Assembly: GCA_029204225.1 (NCBI GenBank)
Contig: CM055105.1
Span: 51,301,680 to 51,365,679 of the forward strand
Origin: Diphasiastrum complanatum
Taxonomy: Eukaryota > Streptophyta > Lycopodiopsida > Lycopodiales > Lycopodiaceae
Length of the DNA: 64,000 nt
Reading direction: 5' to 3'
Shown: positions 45,296 to 55,359 of the stretch, in pieces
How the letters are laid out: each line of letters begins with the position of its first letter
Numbering within the stretch: the stretch's first letter is position 1
Translations under genes and position numbers: made by a program
Notes under the pieces: generated by a model
Told to the model about the DNA's origin: nothing
What the model saw: only the letters and a program-made list of their open reading frames with translations
Databases searched by the model: none

Positions 45296-47938
45296 GTGAA
45301 GTGCTACTATTGTAGCAAGATGGGACATTATGCCTCGGAATACTTCAAGAGGAAGCAAGATCAAAGCCAAGCCAACAAGAGCAAAGAGGAGGAGGAGGAG
45401 AGTTCACATGAGGACTCTCTCATGATGTCCATATTTTCTTCAACAAGCTTCAAAGGAGAAGATCCTTGGTGGATTGACTCGAGTGCTAGTTCACACATGA
45501 CTAGTAAAAGGGAGTTTTTCTCTTCTCTCTTATCTTATGATGGACCTATAAAGTCTATCTATACGGCAAATGATAAAGCTTGTAAGATTGAAGGAGTTGG
45601 TAGCATTCCCCTTTGCTTAGGATCTTCCAAAAAGATCAACATAAAAGGTGTTTTGTACATTCCTACAATAACAAACAATCTACTAAGTGTTGGCCAAATG
45701 GTAGACAATGGTTTCAATGTTGACTTTGCTTCAAATGAATGTTTCATCAAGAAGAAGGGTAAGATAGTGGCTAAGGGCACTAGACTTGGCAAACTTTATA
45801 AGTTGGATGCATTTGTGGATACTAATGTTGTCATGTTGGCCGAGAAGAGCAAGATATCTACCTTTACTTTATGGCACAAAAGACTTGGACATGTCAACTC
45901 GGGTTCCATGGAGGCTATGATCAAGGAGGAGTATGCTTTAGGCCTACCAAGGTCTATTGGGAAGGAAGACAAGGTTTGTGAAGCTTGTGCCTTATCCAAG
46001 GCACATAAGAAGGTGTTTCCTAACTACATCACAAAGTCATCTCATCCTCTTGAACTCATACACTCGGATGTGCACATTGCTAGCACCAAATCTAATGGAG
46101 GTTCATCCATGTTTTTAACCTTCATTGATGACTACTCAAGATATTGTTGGGTGTTCTTACTTTCCTTCAAGTCTCAAGTATTTGATACTTTTGTAAAGTT
46201 CAAGTTGTTTGTGGAAAAGCATCATAATCATAGCATCAAGATTCTTAGAAGTGACAATGGTGGAGAATTCATCTCCAATGAGTTCAAGGCCTTTTGTGAG
46301 GAGGAAGGGATCAAGAAAGAGACTTCTTGTCCTTACACTCCTCAACAAAATGGAGTTGCTGAAAGAAAGAATAGAACATTATGTGAATGTTCTAAGGCTT
46401 TAAGATTAGATGCTTGTTTGCCCAAATCCTTTTGGGGTGAGTCTCTTGTGTGTGCAAACTACTTGATGAATAGGGTGTCTTGCAAAGCAATTGAAGGCAA
46501 AACTCCTTATGAGATGTTGTATGGAAATAAACCCAATCTTAATCACTTGAAAGTTTTTGGGTGTATATGTTATGTGAATGTGCCATTGGAAACAAGAACC
46601 AAGGAGGATCCATCTTCCACAAGAGGGATCATGCTTGGATATGCAAGCTCAAGCAAGGGCTACAAAGTCTATCTCCCATCCTTGAACAAATTTGTTGTTT
46701 CAAGGGATGTCATCTTTGATGAACATCATATGCATATGCTTGAAGAAGGCTCAAGTGCTCCAACAATCAAGAAGAAGATGGCCGAGGAGCAAGATCTTGG
46801 TTTTGAGGAGGAGCTCATGGAGGAGCAAGCACCAAACCCACCTATCACACCAAGGAGATCTTCAAGGGCAAAAGTGGAGCCATCAAGGCTCACATATCAA
46901 GGCAAAGGACAGCAAGTTGAGGGTATCTCATCCACTTCTTATGCTTTATCTAGTTTTGAAGAACCATCTAATGTTGAAGATGCATTGAACTCCAAAGAAT
47001 GGTATAAAGCTATGTTGGATGAGTATGATGCCTTGACTGAGAATGAAATTTGGTTGCTTGTTGAGAGACCTCAAAGGAATGTAATAGGATGCAAGTGGGT
47101 CTTCAAGCTTAAGTTGAATGCAAATGGGAGTGTTAACAAACATAAAGCAAGATTAGTTGCAAAAGGTTATGCTCAAGAGAGAGGGATAGACTATGAGGAA
47201 ACTTTTGCACCCGTGGCCAAGATGGTCACAATAAGGCTAATCATTGCATTTGCATCACATTTTGGATGGATTCTATGTCAAATGGATGTCTCTAATGCTT
47301 TCTTTAATGGTTTTTTGGAAGAGGATATCTATATGGAGCAGCCACAAGGGTTCATCAAGCATGGAATGGAGAACAAAGTATGCCATCTCCAAAGAAGCAT
47401 CTATGGCTTGAAGCAAGCCTCGAGATCTTGGAATTCAAGACTACATTGCTATCTTATTTCACTTTCTTTTGTTCAAAGTGAATATGATCCCACTCTTTAC
47501 ATTAAGTTTGATGATGTTGGTATTGTACTTTTACTCATTTATGTAGATGACATCATCATTAGTGAAAATAGTGTTGATGGTATTGAAAAAATCAAGATAG
47601 ATCTATCCTTAGAGTTCAAGATGGTAGATCTAGGGTGTCTTCACTTCATCTTAGGCATAGAAGTACTTAGAGGGTCTGATTTTATCTTTATAAGTCAAGT
47701 AAACTATGCTCAAAGTCTTTTGAAGAAGTTTAAGATGGAAGTATGCAAAAGTGTTGACACACCAATGGAGCAAGATGTAAAAGTGCCAAATGAAGATGAT
47801 GAAAGATCCTTCATGGACATCACTTTGTTTAGGAAACTTATAGGTTCCTTAATGTGGATCACTATAACTAGACCAGATATTAGCTTTAGTGTATGTAGGT
47901 TGAGCCAATCCATGCAAAAGCCATTGAATATCCATTAG
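45296..47938 (+). CDS. C1 pol: knuckle, protease, integrase, RT
   Basis: 880 codons. The zinc knuckle at residues 3-16 has its last Cys changed to Tyr. The protease near 57 reads WWIDSSASSH, so DSG is DSS and activity is doubtful. The integrase has HHCC ('LWHKRLGHVN', 'CEACALSK', ~195-240), core 'LIHSDVH', 'LRSDNGGEF' and 'QQNGVAERKN' (D, D, E; ~258-360), and the end at 'VVSRDVIFDEHH' (~475). After the linker, RT begins near 575: 'GCKWVFKLKLNANGS', 'YEETFAPVAKM', 'CQMDVSNAFFNG', 'IYGLKQASRSWNSRL' and YVDD in 'LIYVDDIIISEN' (~750). A TAG at 47938 cuts it off before RNase H. It is the most complete RT in the window. Confidence 0.93.
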   Translation: MKCYYCSKMGHYASEYFKRKQDQSQANKSKEEEEESSHEDSLMMSIFSSTSFKGEDPWWIDSSASSHMTSKREFFSSLLSYDGPIKSIYTANDKACKIEGVGSIPLCLGSSKKINIKGVLYIPTITNNLLSVGQMVDNGFNVDFASNECFIKKKGKIVAKGTRLGKLYKLDAFVDTNVVMLAEKSKISTFTLWHKRLGHVNSGSMEAMIKEEYALGLPRSIGKEDKVCEACALSKAHKKVFPNYITKSSHPLELIHSDVHIASTKSNGGSSMFLTFIDDYSRYCWVFLLSFKSQVFDTFVKFKLFVEKHHNHSIKILRSDNGGEFISNEFKAFCEEEGIKKETSCPYTPQQNGVAERKNRTLCECSKALRLDACLPKSFWGESLVCANYLMNRVSCKAIEGKTPYEMLYGNKPNLNHLKVFGCICYVNVPLETRTKEDPSSTRGIMLGYASSSKGYKVYLPSLNKFVVSRDVIFDEHHMHMLEEGSSAPTIKKKMAEEQDLGFEEELMEEQAPNPPITPRRSSRAKVEPSRLTYQGKGQQVEGISSTSYALSSFEEPSNVEDALNSKEWYKAMLDEYDALTENEIWLLVERPQRNVIGCKWVFKLKLNANGSVNKHKARLVAKGYAQERGIDYEETFAPVAKMVTIRLIIAFASHFGWILCQMDVSNAFFNGFLEEDIYMEQPQGFIKHGMENKVCHLQRSIYGLKQASRSWNSRLHCYLISLSFVQSEYDPTLYIKFDDVGIVLLLIYVDDIIISENSVDGIEKIKIDLSLEFKMVDLGCLHFILGIEVLRGSDFIFISQVNYAQSLLKKFKMEVCKSVDTPMEQDVKVPNEDDERSFMDITLFRKLIGSLMWITITRPDISFSVCRLSQSMQKPLNIH

Positions 47939-48505
47939 AAAAAGGCTAAGAGGATTCTAAGATACATCTCGGGTACATTGGATTTTGGGATTCTATATAG
48001 AGGAGATGTGATTAACCTTCATGCATTTAGTGATTCAGATTTTGCATGGGACAAGAGGGATAGGAAATCAACAAGTGCCTATTCAACTTTCATAGGAGAA
48101 GGTGTGGTTTCATGGCTTTCAAAAAAGCAAGAAACTATATCTCTATCTTCAACCGAGGCCGAGTACAAAGCTTTGACAACCACTACAAAGGATGTACTTT
48201 GGATCAAGAGATTATTGGTGGAGCTAAAGATCATGGATTAAAAAGAGGCACCAATCATCTACAATGACAATATATCAGCCCAACACCTTGCATCTAACCC
48301 AATCTTCCATGCAAGATCTCAGCACATTGAGATATGCCATCACTTTGTGAGAGAAATCGTGCAAGCCAAGGAGATTGCTTTGGAGCATGTTCCAAGCAAT
48401 GAATGTGTAGCTGATCTACTTACTAAACCACTTGAAAAGACACCTTTTATGAAGTTCAGATCATCACTTGGAGTGATTAGTAAAGCAATGATTGAACCAA
48501 GCTAG
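47939..48505 (+). pseudogene. C1 RNase H, two stops
   Basis: It continues the pol frame after the TAG: 'KRILRYISGTLDFGILYRG', 'FSDSDFAWDKRDRKSTSAY', 'SLSSTEAEYKALTTTTKDVL', a TAA at 48239, then 'YNDNISAQHLASNPIFHARS' and 'VADLLTKPLEK', ending in TAG at 48505 just before the GAGGAGGAG purine tract. Readthrough of two stops would be needed for a full polyprotein. Confidence 0.88.
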
Positions 48506-48519
48506 ATAGTGAGGAGGAG

Positions 48520-49104
48520 TGTTAAAAATTCACAATTCTAGCTTGACTAGTTTTGGTCATATGACTTGTAAATAGTTAGATGGTCATGATGTGGCTTGTC
48601 ACACGTGCCAAATAGCATAGGATTCCATTCATAAGGATGTTCTCAAGTAGACCTAAGTGTTAGAACCTTTGGAATGAGTCCAAATTATGCTTAGATACAA
48701 GGGAGAAAAAATAGGAGCTATTTTTGGTAATTTTTGCATTGTTGAGGGATTTCCAAGATTCCAACCCTAACTTGGTAGGGATGAAAGATCCACCAAAATT
48801 AGCATTAGGGATAGGTTTAGGGATACTCATACCTGCCCAAAAAAGTGATGGATCATGTATATATAGGTGATGATATCTCACCAAAATCAATCAAGCAATT
48901 TCATGATTTTTATCTCATAATGGTGCAATTGCTCTCTATGTTCATAATTGTTTGAGTACTTGTGATTACTAATGATTATAGGATTGAATGTAGGTCTGGT
49001 GTACAGTACTCAGACTGTGGGAGGCTGTACTTTCACACGTGTGAAGCCTTCTTCAAGGATTTGGGCCATTTAGTGAGGTTCAAGCATAGATTTTTGATGG
49101 TTCA
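48520..49104 (+). repeat. C1 3' LTR
   Basis: 585 bp, TGTTAAAAATTC...GGTTCA, with TATATATAGG near 48858 and CACACGTGTG near 49038. ACTTG follows at 49105-49109. Confidence 0.9.
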
Positions 49105-49932
49105 ACTTGTGCTAATCTTATGAAATCATAATCTATTGTTTCCCTCATCATTTCAAGTGTTTTAGGATCCTTATTTGCTGTAATTTTTATAGGACTTAGC
49201 AGGTGTGTCTTCATACACAGATAGCACAACATCAGCAACAAACCCATGGATTTGATTATCAAGGTAGGGGACAGAAAGGAGGGACAAATATGGGTCGGCC
49301 GCAAACTGTTGCTTGGTATTGCTTTTAATGGCCCGCTTGAGCTCACCAAAAACTATCTTGAACCAATTATAGGGTTCTAGTGGCTGGCTATCAAGCTTAT
49401 AATTGGATTCTACTATGCGATGTAGAATTTGAGAAGAGATGCGCTCGTTCTTGAGGTTGCCAACCATCAGAAAGTTATCTAGTAGTTGTGTAGTGGCATG
49501 GATAACAGGATCGCGGATGCATTCTAGGAAGTAGCCATCATTTGTCTAGTACAGTTCGTCAGAGGTGTCCATAAAGGGTTTTATGACACTCTTGGCATGC
49601 GTATGATTAGGCAAGGACTGTTTGCCAGGACATATGCCTATGGCTGCAAGGGCGGCCTTGGTCACACACACCTTGTGTGTAGCGGTCTGGTAGGTGATAT
49701 AGAATTTGGCTTTGGCCTCTGTCCAGGTGCTAAAGTCCATGGTTATGAATCCCATATTGATTTTTCTGCTAAAGGCACACTCGTGGATCCCCATTGCGGT
49801 GAGCAAAGGCTCAACAAGGTTCATCCATTGAGCCACCATGCTTGTGCTAGGGAGTATCATGATGTCCGTCTTGGTTGGAACATCACGATAAATGACGTAT
49901 CACGGAGACTAACTAGTATCAGTGGAAGACAT
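49105..49932 (-). pseudogene. U, N-terminal part: unknown globular protein remnant
   Basis: An ATG at 49932 starts 'MSSTDTS', then two stops. From 49860 a long frame reads like a folded protein ('VAQWMNLVEPLLTAMGIHEC', 'MDFSTWTEAKAKFYITYQTA'). A TAG at 49548 in a W/Y-rich context is followed in the same frame by 'TNDGYFLECIRDPVIHATTQ' and 'YNWFKIVFGELKRAIKSN'. It shifts frame near 49170 and reaches the C1 insertion point at 49105; reading then resumes at 32936. I do not recognise the family. The decay suggests an old mobile or pseudogene copy. Confidence 0.5.
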
Positions 49933-50019
49933 GGTGAAGAAAAGTCAAAAACTGAAGGTAATTGGCGCGAGTGTATATTAGAAAGCAGTATAGAAAGGTT
50001 GGAAAGTTTTGGTCGCTAG

Positions 50020-50660
50020 AAAATTTGGCAAGATCTCCACTAGCACAAGTGAGAAATGAAATCTTGAAAAAAGCTTTAGCTTCTGCACCAATACTATGAG
50101 CTCCAATCTGGACAATTGAGTTCCACATTCACCCTGATGCATCGAAATATGCCATTGGATCAGTTTTGACGTAGCTAGGTGAATACAAGAAGGATTATCC
50201 TATAGCTTTGCAAACAAACAACTTACAGATCCTCTAAAGAATTATTCAGCAATTGAACGCGAAACGTTGGCCATGATTTTTTCTGTTAGAAACTTTTGAC
50301 ATTATCTATTGGCAACACATTTTGCATTTTATACTGATCATCAGCTGTTACTTTATCTAGTGAACAAGACATGCAACACAAGGTGTATTGCGAGATGGAT
50401 ACTACTATTGACCGAATTTGATTCCGCGCTGTGGTTCGAAAGGGTAAACAACATTAACTAGACGACTATGTTTCAAGCATTGAATCAGTGCCTTTTAATT
50501 GAAGTGGATGATGAACTCCTAGATGTTGCATTATTTTATGTAGAGTCTACAACAGATATTGTTGAATATCTTATGCTTGGCCAACCCAATAACTCCTTGA
50601 CAAAAGTACAGAAGAGACAATTAATCCACAAGGCACAACCTTATGTTGCATCAACCATAG
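50020..50660 (+). pseudogene. Ty3/Gypsy RNase H remnant
   Basis: Shifting plus-strand frames give the Gypsy RT/RNase H segment: 'EFHIHPDASKYAIGSVL', then 'NYSAIERETLAMIFSVRNF', 'YLLATHFAFYTDHQLLLYLV' and 'RWILLLTEFD'. From 50468 a frame reads 'VDDELLDVALFYVEST' and 'LTKVQKRQLIHKAQPY', the usual stretch between RNase H and integrase. Frequent stops and shifts; not functional. Confidence 0.75.
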
Positions 50661-50960
50661 CGCTTTGTATCATAGCGTATTCAGTATGCCGTTTTAGCTT
50701 GCATCTATCTCGTTTGGGTAGACCTGATAAAAACCACATAATCAAAGCATCTTCATTGATCAGATCGGGATCACACTCAAATCTGAAGTGTTTAACCCAT
50801 TCAATATAATCTCTTACTGCCTCTCTCTTTCCCATTTTAATTTTACTTTAAAGGAGGAAGGGATCTTCCATAAATTTTGTGGGCTTAAATCTCATAAAAG
50901 AGCGGCTTTAATCACTTCTCAATCTTGTCGTTTTGCTTCCTCTTGGTTATAAAGCCAAAA
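50645..50960 (-). pseudogene. Gypsy-type gag fragment
   Basis: The minus-strand frame from 50835 reads 'REAVRDYIEWVKHFRFECDP' and 'MWFLSGLPKRDRCKLKRH', the retrotransposon Gag signature (YxxxFxxLxxxCP...FLxGLPxxIR). It abuts the opposite-strand RNase H piece, so two Gypsy scraps are joined head to head. No further domains. Confidence 0.65.
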
Positions 50961-50978
50961 TCTTGAGCATCTCCAATT

Positions 50979-51320
50979 TGACAAAATTTCCAGATTTCAC
51001 ACATGTGGGGAATGTCCACAAGTATGATGGATCTAATTAAGCTTTGTGATTAGCACAGTAACCTGATTCTAGATTGATTAGCAAGATCTAGTTCAAAAGA
51101 AATGGCTTAACCACAATCTAGCATGCTAAGCAACCGAATATGATAGTAATGAATCAATAATTAGCAAAGGTACAAGATATCAGTGTATAAGCATTAGCTT
51201 CAACACGAGTTAGAGAGAGAAAGATAGAGAGATAACAAGCAAAATAGTTTAGATCCAAAATGGCATGATGTAGCTACAAAACTTTGGTTCTTCATCATTG
51301 ATTGTGAGGAGAGCTACACA
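50979..51320 (-). repeat. Partial LTR of the B family
   Basis: TGACAAAATTTCCAGATTTC through GAGAGCTACACATG matches the first ~340 bp (plus-strand order) of both B LTRs. It breaks off where another element's leader starts. No primer site lies to its left. Confidence 0.88.
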
Positions 51321-51324
51321 TGTT

Positions 51325-51766
51325 GAGAGTCTAATCCCTTGATTAGTTCTTGGATTAGATTAGCCAAAAAATTAAAAATTGAAGCTTGAATGAGGTGCAT
51401 TAATTGATCTACTCTGATTATTTTATTGTATGTTGAAGTTGAAGAGAGAAATTGCTAAAAATCATAGATTAAGGAGTGATTTTAAAAGGTTGAGACTAGA
51501 ATCTAAATTTCCATCATTTTAGATTGGTTCATGAGTGATAGGATTGAGTCTATAAGCTTTCTAAATTGCTAGAAGACTTTAGGTTCAGATCTCTTAGAGA
51601 AACCATAAGAGTTTCTAGTGCTTTTTCACATTCAAAAATGGCATTAATGGGTGGTTTTTTGCTTGAAGCTAGTGAAAGACTTACATCCACTAATTATGCT
51701 ACTTGGATAGTTCGAATGGAGTCTTTGCTTGTACTTCATGATCTTTATGACATAGTACTTGAGGTG
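51325..51766 (+). pseudogene. Leader and gag N-terminus of an E3-related element
   Basis: 51325-51540 matches the E3 leader at 10325-10500. An ATG at 51638 opens 'MALMGGFLLEASERLTSTNY' and 'ATWIVRMESLLVLHDLYDIV', the Copia Gag N-terminus, which is cut off at ~51766 where the LTR of G begins. It shows that an E3-type leader once preceded a normal gag. Confidence 0.75.
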
Positions 51767-52479
51767 GACGTGTGGACTGTCCACTACATGTACTTGTTCT
51801 CTCGTAAGGTGTGTAGATGCACCAAGATCAAGACTAGATTGAGATTCAAAATCTATCTTTGAATCTATGGCAAAAACACACTACTACATGCATTCAATCA
51901 CTTACAACTCTCACTCACACGTGTGGGAAGTATTCAAAAAATAACCTAAGTAAAAACAAGCTGCTCTCCTCGGGTAGAGAGAGAAAAGTATCATGAGCTC
52001 TCGGGTAGAGAGAGAAAGCTAGAAATCCAATAACTCACAAAAACCATGAAATCACCAAATCAATTAGATCCAGAATGAGGAGTACAATGATACTAGTAGA
52101 TCCACAAGCTACCACTATGCTTAACTATGATTGGACCATATTTTGTCACCTCTTGATCCTGATCCATGCACCTCTTAATTCTATTGGAGTATATTCAAGC
52201 ACACCTCAATTTCCTATTGGACCTCACACGGTTCCACCTCTAAATCCTATTGGACCTCTTGGAATTCATCAAACAAAAGCTTTACACTTGTCTACACTCT
52301 AATTGGCACATGTTTAGCCTCTTACTCTATTTTTGCTCAATAGTGGCATTACAAGTGGAAATGCATAATTTGCCATCTATGCCAAATTTATTCCTATCAA
52401 CATCCTACACCTAGATGCTTGATGTGAAAAACATAAGACCCCTATATCTAACATAGATAATCTTTTTCAATTCTTCACA
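51767..52479 (-). repeat. G 3' LTR
   Basis: Its right end, TTCTTCACA, gives TGTGAAGAATTG on the minus strand, the same terminus as the E1 LTR, so G and E1 are related. CACACGTGTG lies near 51917. The left end lacks about 20 bp. Confidence 0.8.
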
Positions 52480-53371
52480 CTCCTCCTAAAAAATTATCTA
52501 TGAAGATTGGAGCATTGATCTTGATATAACTCCAAGATTAGATCTTTCAAATTGACTAGTTTGAAGTGGTCAATCTTTCACTTGGTTCCAACAAGGATAA
52601 ACCCATTGAAGACATTTGAAGTGAAGAAAACTCAAATGATGAACAATGAATGCTGCTACACACTCTCAATAGGATCCAATAGTTGAGTACTATCTCCTCT
52701 TATGAAAGATCTTGCAACTATTTGTGAATTGATTCTTACTAGCTACACAAATCTCTCTAACACAGGATCTATTTCACATCAAATGATGGAGTATAGGCAA
52801 ATTTAGGATCAAACACTCTTAGCACGTGTGAAGTACTCTAAGAAACCAAATTTGACTCAAATACAATGATATTGCATGAAACAAAATGGCTAAGATCTCA
52901 AAATAGTGCCTAGATCAATATAGATGAGATTGGCAAGCATACAACTGTGATTTTGGATCAACCAAGCAATCTCTTGACCAAACCAAATGTGTCCACCCAG
53001 GTCTAGGTGCCCTACCTAACCCTCTTCAAAAGCTTATAACTTTTGATTGGCTCAACCAAATGGAATGAAACTGATTGCATCAGAAACTAGACAAAAATAG
53101 CTTCAAAACAAGCTATCAAACAAGATAAATGGATCAAACATGAGAGAGAACGTCCAAACTGAAATTGGATGTTCCTCACACGTGTTTGAGCACCTGACTT
53201 TGTACAGTACCAGGTCAGACCCAATCAATGTCCTTTTGATCTCTTTTGATCCAAGATTGAACAAGATAGCTAGGAAAATGGGCCTTGACAACTTCTAGCT
53301 CAAAATTGATGAAATTTTTTTCACTTAGATGAATCAAAATGCATGGTAACCTTAGGTAGGCTCTGATACCA

Positions 53372-53672
53372 TGTTGAATTTCACACATGTAGACTGTCCA
53401 CTACATGTACTTGTGATCTCCTAAGGTGTGTAGATGCACCAAGCTCAAGACTAGATTGAGATTCAAAATCTATCTTTGAATCTATGGCAAAAACACACTA
53501 CTACATGCATTCAATCACTTCCAACTCTCACTCACACGTGTGGGAAGTATTCTAAAAATAATCTAAGTAAAAACAAGCTGCTCTCCTTGGGTAGAGAGAG
53601 AAAAAACATCATGAGCTCTCGGGTAGAGAGAGAAAGCTAGAAATCCAATAACTCACAAAATCCATGAAATCA
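53372..53672 (-). repeat. G 5' LTR, truncated
   Basis: Starts TGTTGAATTTCAC beside the primer site, matches the 3' LTR, and stops abruptly at ~53672 in transposase-like coding sequence. CACACGTGTG near 53534. Confidence 0.82.
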
Positions 53673-55290
53673 CAATTAATCTTCCGCATCCATATCGGGT
53701 AAGATTAGCTAGAAATTTTTATAATGACGGAATGTTCAAAGTAGTTGGCCAACCACTTCATATAACTGGCTTATACAAATCTAAATATGGTGAGCTCAAT
53801 TACAACGATTGCAATAGTATTTTCCTTGATATTGAAAATGTTCCAAAATATATTATTCGATTCTATAAACTAAATGAACATCAAGTAAATGGAAAGATTA
53901 TTATTGTAATAAAATTGGATGAATCTGAAATCATCAAGGGTCAGAAGTTGGAACGTGTGAGTGTCACTTTGATGAACAAAATTTCAAATACAGATGATCA
54001 AACGTTTGGTGTTCAATCAAAAAATGACATATGGTGGTTGGCGGCATTCCAGTTATACATTTCAAATTTCATTTAGAATATCTATATTAACAATTCATAC
54101 CTTGCCAGTTTTTATTGACATGTCATGCATTACTTGTTTTTATTGACATGTCATGCATTACTTTTTCTCTACAGGTCTTGAAAGAGGACCATAAAATACT
54201 ATCATGGATATTTTCAAGAACAAATTATGGCAAGATTATAAAGAGACATTTGGAAGGTGCAAAATTTACAGTCGAAAACCATGGAAGTTTTCAAATTCAA
54301 TGGCACCTTGCAAGGGATTTGAGAGCATTAAAATGTGTGTATAATGTCTCTCATGGGACAACATCAAAACATCCATGTCTTTATTGCATGAAGGATTGCT
54401 ACAATATGAATTTGGGACGATCAACAAACACTGGCCCAACACGAGAAACTGAAGATCCAAATATGAAAAGTGTTCTACCAATTCCATTAAAATATGTTCA
54501 CATATGCACGTTCCATGCTGAGGTTCGTATTATTGAAAAACTAGTTTACCTGCATATTCTACTAGCATGGAATCATAAACCGGAGTCAGTGGCTAAAGCA
54601 GCAATTAGGAGGTTGGAAATAATTCTGTCAAATGCAGGACTACATAAAATGAATGTCACGATTGAAAAGACAGACTTTCCGGTTAAAAGGAAACGTTCCT
54701 AATAAGCAATCAATTGGAGGTGCTAAAGCAAGAAGATTCTTATCCAATCACACATGCAAAGAATCAAGTGTTAGATACAAAATATGGAGAGAAATTGTTC
54801 AAGACACACGAATACTAGAAGGAAGTAATCGAGTGGAAAAGAGACAAGTCTGGACCAATTTAGACAAACTCATAGGTGTTATCAAAAACGAAAATCTATC
54901 ATCATTGCAAAATCATTGCACCACATTTGTAAAATCTGTACATGATTGTTGGAGAAAAGACAACGTTACTCATTATATCATTATTTGATAATTTTCTCAT
55001 TCAGGCTTATATTTTTTTCTACTGATGTAGCTAATCAAAACTTTTGTTTGCAGCACATCCTTCTTCAACATGCAAATTATTTTTCAAAGGAATATGGGAG
55101 CTTAAGTATCTGGTCATCACAAGGCATGGAAAAATCTCATTGGCAATCAAGGGGAGTATTTCATAGAGCAACAAATCATGGAGGACACAATTCAAAAAAT
55201 AAATATTTAGCTCAACTTTTTCAGTGGTTTTACAGAAGAGCACAATTTAGATATCAAGCTAAAAACTTGCCAAGTATTACAATATTTTGA
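53673..55290 (+). pseudogene. DDE-transposase-like gene of a DNA transposon, 5'-truncated, with introns
   Basis: Exon 1 (53675 to ~54060) begins mid-protein ('LPHPYRVRLARNFYNDGMFK') and ends 'DIWWLAAFQ'. Exon 2 (from 54179, after ...CTACAG) continues 'VLKEDHKILSWIFSRTNYGK', 'WHLARDLRALKCVYNVSHGT' with a likely catalytic Asp, a zinc pair in 'KHPCLYCMKD', then 'CTFHAEVRIIEKLVYLHILL'. A frameshift near 54680 leads to 'RFLSNHTCKESSVRYKIW'. Exon 3 (from 55052, after TTTGCAG) reads 'YGSLSIWSSQGMEKSHWQSR' with a likely catalytic Glu. The layout (Asp, CxxC, His, then E in a xEKSH block) resembles plant/animal DDE transposases. I cannot assign the superfamily. Donor sites are imperfect and the start is missing. 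Confidence 0.6.
54102..54160 (+). repeat. ~30-bp tandem duplication in the transposase intron
   Basis: TTTTTATTGACATGTCATGC followed by ATTACT occurs twice back to back shortly before the acceptor CTACAG. A local slippage event without coding effect. Confidence 0.85.
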
Positions 55291-55359
55291 AAGGCATTCA
55301 AATTCATTAAAAAAGAGAGATCCTTGTAAGATATCAAAAATTTATTACAGAAAATTATT

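Larger units (their letters stand above)
32937..49104 (+). mobile_element. C1: near-complete Copia LTR retrotransposon, TSD ACTTG
   Basis: LTRs (TGTTAAAAATTCACAATTC...GATGGTTCA) at 32937-33531 and 48520-49104 differ at only a few positions. ACTTG occurs on both sides (32934-32938 and 49105-49109). On the left the duplication overlaps the first TG of the LTR, best explained by loss of one TG from TGTG. The element contains C2, inserted in its leader at 33774, and a gag-pol at 44538-48504. It was itself inserted into U. Without C2 it is about 5.9 kb, usual for Copia. No TGGTATCAGAGC site follows its 5' LTR. Confidence 0.88.
51767..53672 (-). mobile_element. G: Copia-type element without coding capacity
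   Basis: On the minus strand, a truncated 5' LTR (53372-53672), a tRNA-iMet primer site (GCTCTGATACCA at 53360-53371), an 880-bp interior and a 3' LTR (~51767-52479) with purine tract (CTCCTCCTAAAAAA at 52480). The LTRs match each other (GACTGTCCACTACATGTACT onward). The interior 52494-53359 has no recognisable gag or pol. This resembles a large-deletion or LARD/TRIM-like derivative. Both outer LTR ends are cut by neighbouring sequence, so no target duplication is visible. Confidence 0.8.
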
